A DNA stretch of 10,384 bases. It comes from Saccoglossus kowalevskii (taxonomy: Eukaryota; Hemichordata; Enteropneusta; Harrimaniidae). Within the stretch, counting starts at the first letter, position 1; every line of letters begins with the position of its first letter. The translations under genes were made by a program, and so were the position numbers. The notes below the pieces were generated by a model. That model saw nothing but the letters and a program-made list of their open reading frames with translations, made no database searches and was not told the DNA's origin. This document shows positions 7,475 to 10,384 of this stretch, one piece after another. The stretch is from positions 253,386 through 263,769 of the forward strand of contig NW_003133352.1 in NCBI RefSeq assembly GCF_000003605.2, written 5' to 3'.

Positions 7475-7862
7475 AATTGTTAAAATGAATTAAACTTAAG
7501 TGAGTGATTATACTACATATGGCAGTGTATACTACTCATATCAAAAATGAAAAATACATAAAACTGACGTATAGTTCAGGTCAACCTTTGATGTATAACA
7601 AGACATGAATGTCACATTATAAAGTAGTACAAGGAACATCTGCAAACAGGTGAATAAATATGTACTCTTTGTGGGTACAACTCATCATAAAGTGATTTCC
7701 CATAATCTAGTTTTGTACTGACAACTAAAAACTTCCACTGACCCATGTTCAGAATCTCAGAGTACACAAGTGCAACAAAACTATTTGTCATACATGTATA
7801 CATGCTCAAGAAACTGCATTCATAAATCTGAGTGATTCTTGATGTACATGAATGCTTTGTTA

Positions 7863-7952
7863 ATCAGGTCTTAGTATATTACCAGGACCTCGGTTTGTTT
7901 CAACATCACCACTGGGCATCAGAATCATTCTCATGTTGTCAAATACAATTTG
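7863..7952 (-). pseudogene. Fragment of a 2A-bearing non-LTR retrotransposon ORF
   Basis: This is an open minus-strand segment of 30 codons between stops. It reads MRMILMP, then SGDVETNRGPG at 7913-7881. The core SGDVETN-x-GP matches the 2A-like ribosome-skipping peptide found at the start of ORFs in CR1/L2-like LINEs of many marine invertebrates, where a hydrophobic, Leu-rich run precedes it. The essential proline between Asn and Gly is replaced by Arg (codon CGA), which should abolish skipping. There is no zinc-finger, endonuclease or reverse-transcriptase sequence downstream, and the frame stops seven codons after the GPG. It is therefore a small dead remnant. A chance match is unlikely given nine matching positions. 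Confidence 0.6.
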
Positions 7953-8200
7953 TTATTAATACAGTATTAGGTTTATTATTTAAAATGTATTCATTGTACA
8001 TAGAACAACATCTGTTAATTTAAACAATTGTAAAAGCTATGTTTTCAGAGCAAGTACATGTAATAATTAAGAAAGCCAGTAGTGATAAAGGTTGGTCTGC
8101 TCATAACCTTCAATGGAGAAGTAACAATAATTGTTTGAAGTCTTTTTAGTGCAGTGATATTATTGCATTTCAATCATTATTAATGGGTATAAAATACTGT
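7953..8200. other. Noncoding DNA
   Basis: No gene is seen. A TACATGTA palindrome lies at 8055-8062. Confidence 0.5.
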
Positions 8201-8340
8201 AAACCATTTAATTTTCACTTCTAGATATATTCAGGATTTTATGGAATTTGTGTACAACATTTCAATAAAGTCCCAGAAAAAATTGCCTTGCGAAATTGAA
8301 GCAGTTCATAGCACCACTGTAAAAAAAAAAAAAAAAAAAG
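8201..8340 (+). repeat. Possible A-tailed retroposon fragment
   Basis: The segment starts near ACTGTAAACC and contains CAATAAAGTCCC (polyadenylation-signal-like AATAAA near 8264-8269) and TTGCGAAATTGAAG. It ends in 19 consecutive A bases at 8321-8339. An A tail after such a signal suggests reverse transcription of a polyadenylated RNA. No clear target-site duplication was found (TAAAATAC before versus TTAAAATG after is weak). It could equally be an ordinary poly-A run next to a decayed repeat. Confidence 0.35.
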
Positions 8341-8567
8341 TTTAAAATGAGAATAGTCAAAGATATACACATGTGGGTTCATAAGACATATGTACCAATC
8401 TGAGTGGTTCTAGAGATTAGTATCACAAGATTTTACTCTCTGTGATTCAATATCAGCCCTATGTATAACGCTGTGTTGCTTAGGCGAACTAATTGACAAT
8501 GGCCCTACAGGTATCGCTATGCAATCACAGTAGTTTTGTATTCTTCTAGCATTTCGACCATGGAAAA
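8341..8567. other. Noncoding DNA
   Basis: No gene is seen. A good plus-strand acceptor-like sequence, TTGTATTCTTCTAG, lies at 8537-8550. Confidence 0.4.
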
Positions 8568-8635
8568 AAATAATTGGGGAGGTGGCCGAATTATCAGAGG
8601 CGTATTTTGATTGGTCGAATTATAGGAGTATAAAT
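8568..8635 (+). repeat. Short repeated segment
   Basis: GGCCGAATTATCAGAG and, about 30 bp on, GGTCGAATTATAGGAG agree at most positions and lie in a G-rich stretch. This looks like two decayed copies of a short repeat. A 16-codon frame with an ideal start context (ACCATGG, 8559-8565) begins just before it but stops at once. Confidence 0.35.
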
Positions 8636-9710
8636 TCTAGTAACTGAAATGCAGGATTGAAAAAGAACAAGACAATACGCAAGATTGATAAACCTTCAGC
8701 GAGCACTCCTGAAATTTCAGATCATTGGTACCATGTTTTTGGATACATTCAATGACCTGATACATAAAACTACATTTTTTATTGGTCAATCGCTCGACCC
8801 TGTATGGCACAAGATAGTAAGCTTCTATCATAAAATTGGGTTTTTCATTTGATGCAACGAAACATGCATTCACAGCAGACGGAAATTCGTTTGAGATGTT
8901 ACTGTATTTTTGTATTCAGTTTTCCATTTCAACCACCATCACCACTTAGTAAGCTGAGATCGTGCATTGGGATACTGACATCATTACTAATAAAAATCAT
9001 AATTCTGTTCAAACAATTAAAAATAAGATCACATTTAATTTAGTCAGTTTTCATAATGAATTACATAATAACATGTATTTATAAAATCTCTGGTTTAGGT
9101 GTCAAACACAGAGAAGAGTGAAAGGCCTTAATTTGGTTCTGAAATAGGCATCGCGAAATGTTGAAATTGAATCCCCCCAAAAAATTCACATAATAAAATA
9201 TGCATTACTTTTTTCATAATTTTGATGATAATGAAAAGTAAAGTATGTTCTAAAAGAAGTTTCGAATAAATACAAACACGAATACATTGCTTAGTGGTTA
9301 GTACCGGTAGCAAATGATCACGGTAGCACAATCTGGTCATTCTGTGTGTCGCAAGTGAATAACTTACTTGTTTTCAAAGTATTGCAATTGTTGATTATTA
9401 TTCAGTAATGATTATAATAACGTACAAAAAATTTATTTGTTGAATTTTTATGAATTGGAAGTAAAATTCAACTTAGTTTCATCGTAAACGAATGATTTCG
9501 ATCGAATGTAACTGCTCGATGCAATATGATATCTGTCATGTTTTTCATTATACATAGCTCATTTAAATATGTTAATGACATTGGCACGTATTTTACAATA
9601 TATATTAAATCGTTTCGGGAGGCTGTTTACTAAATAATAATGAATGAAACTTGCAAGAACAAACTGGCCCCAAAATAGCGGAAATTTGTAATGAGTCTAC
9701 ACTGCTAGTG
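8636..9710. other. Noncoding or unrecognised DNA
   Basis: An open minus frame of 78 codons (8637-8873) starts at GTG and matches no family I know. A minus sub-segment, 8792-8749, has an acceptor-like CTTGTGCCATACAG before it and a CAG|GTCATT donor after it, but its residues are uninformative. A 10-bp palindrome, TTCGATCGAA, lies at 9497-9506, and GGTAGCA is repeated near 9305 and 9322. Confidence 0.4.
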
Positions 9711-9786
9711 TCTGGTTAGGAGGGCGTCCTACCCATGATTTTATCATGTTCAAGGTCGTTCTATTTTCGAAATAGTTGTAACCAGA
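9711..9786. repeat. Cluster of inverted repeats that can form a cloverleaf-like fold
   Basis: TCTGGTT (9711-9717) pairs with AACCAGA (9780-9786) and encloses three small perfect hairpins: AGGA/TCCT (9718-9730), CATGAT/ATCATG (9734-9748) and CTATTT/AAATAG (9761-9775). The length is 76 nt. It lacks recognisable pol III A and B boxes, and the arm spacing does not fit a normal tRNA, so it is not called as one. Confidence 0.5.
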
Positions 9787-9953
9787 AATTATGCAAGTAC
9801 TTTTGAACTTCAAACACAAATTTGATTATCATTATTATGTGTTAGTTTCTGTTGTTTCAAGGATTGAATTATGTACTAAACAAGATTTCACTAAAACTGT
9901 GAAAAGAAATATCAAGTTCCATGTAAAAACACTATGTACATGTAAAGAGAGGG

Positions 9954-10035
9954 TGGAGCGCTATTTTAGCCAAAATAGGCTAGTAAGGCGTCATATGACA
10001 CAGGTCTGTGCTGGGAGAGCGCTTCCTGTGATGAC
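9954..10035. repeat. Inverted-repeat-rich, less AT-rich segment
   Basis: CTATTTT/AAAATAG forms a hairpin at 9961-9978. CGTCATATGACACAGG (9989-10004) is imperfectly mirrored by CCTGTGATGAC (10025-10035). AGCGCT occurs on both sides, near 9956 and 10018. A 90-codon ATG-initiated plus frame (9791-10063) spans it; the first half is ordinary AT-rich sequence and no domain is recognisable, so I do not call it a gene. Confidence 0.4.
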
Positions 10036-10063
10036 ACAGCATGGTTCAGTAACCTTGTGGTGA

Positions 10064-10384
10064 ACGCAACAATAACAAAATTAGTTGTTTTCAAAATATA
10101 AACTGAGCATTTGAAGAATAATTCAATATTGTTAACAGAAATAACAGCTCATTGTCGAAACGAAGCTTACCCATTCACGCTAGTTAAATAAACATGATAC
10201 TCTTGAATAGGCGTCAATGACTACGGTAAAATATAAATTAGATTTTAGGCGTCAGGAATGAATGAAATATTCAAAATATAAAAAAAAAAAACTAAAAAAA
10301 CTGCCGAAAAAACATCGGGCGATTTCATGGTCTGTTGCAGACTGTACTTGATCGACCGTCCATACACGTGTTGTCACTGTACAT
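10064..10384. other. Noncoding DNA at the window edge
   Basis: It contains a 12-base A run at 10280-10291 and an E-box, CACGTG, near 10366. On the minus strand, AATGG|GTAAGC near 10171 is a good donor-like sequence preceded by about 50 open bases after an acceptor-like ACCGTAG. The encoded residues match nothing I recognise. Confidence 0.4.

Noticed and set aside
7612-7809. Minus-strand KFLVVSTKLDYGKS as a degenerate P-loop
   Set aside because: It lacks the first P-loop glycine, lacks suitable splice sites, and a GKS triplet is expected by chance over this length.
8559-8606. Ideal Kozak ATG with frame MEKNNWGGGRIIRGVF
   Set aside because: It stops after 16 codons, has no donor, and overlaps a short repeated segment.
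8637-8873. 78-codon minus-strand frame
   Set aside because: It starts at GTG and has no recognisable domain; splice-like signals inside it are weak.
9362-9410. Strong minus-strand donor ACAA|GTAAGT
   Set aside because: No acceptor or credible open exon precedes it; it could only be a noncoding first exon, for which there is no evidence.
9711-9786. Nuclear tRNA gene
   Set aside because: No A or B box, no standard T arm, and wrong spacing between the last hairpin and the outer stem.

Overview
This is AT-rich, gene-poor eukaryotic DNA. Coding sequence appears only as short pieces flanked by GT-AG splice signals. The rest is intron or intergenic sequence full of minisatellites and decayed transposable-element fragments. 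I see no bacterial features: no operons, no Shine-Dalgarno-led ORFs, and most longer open frames begin at non-ATG codons or lie on repeats. Frequent TACATGTA palindromes, a relic of a 2A-bearing LINE and many TTAA-bounded short elements suggest a marine invertebrate, possibly a mollusc or another lophotrochozoan. That is inference.

The one gene I can support lies on the minus strand. Two internal exons, at 4427-4335 and 2724-2564, join in phase 0. Together they encode about 84 residues of the alpha-helical domain of a heterotrimeric G-protein alpha subunit. Both have good acceptors and donors, the reading frame runs through the junction, and the two inner boundaries (phase 0, then phase 2) sit where animal Gi/Gq-type alpha genes have introns. 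The exons carrying the P-loop, switch regions and C-terminus were not found. They probably lie outside the window, upstream to the right and downstream to the left.

Layout from left to right: 1-300, unremarkable AT-rich DNA; 303-728, a 60-bp minisatellite of about seven copies; 730-2045, noncoding DNA with a LINE/SINE-tail-like motif and a cluster of inverted repeats; 2047-2520, a diverged interspersed repeat; 2564-2724, the downstream G-alpha exon; 3090-3673, one or two short TTAA-bounded elements inside the intron; 4335-4427, the upstream G-alpha exon; 4605-4755, a 15/30-bp tandem repeat; 4756-6776, noncoding DNA with RFX X-box-like motifs; 6777-6977, a 40-bp AT-rich minisatellite; 7461-7474, a near-perfect X-box; 7863-7952, a broken LINE fragment with a 2A-like peptide; 8201-8340, an A-tailed repeat fragment; 8568-8635, a short repeated segment; 9711-9786 and 9954-10035, clustered inverted repeats.

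I found no complete gene and no convincing new multi-gene system. The best leads are the unusual G-alpha gene and the 2A relic.
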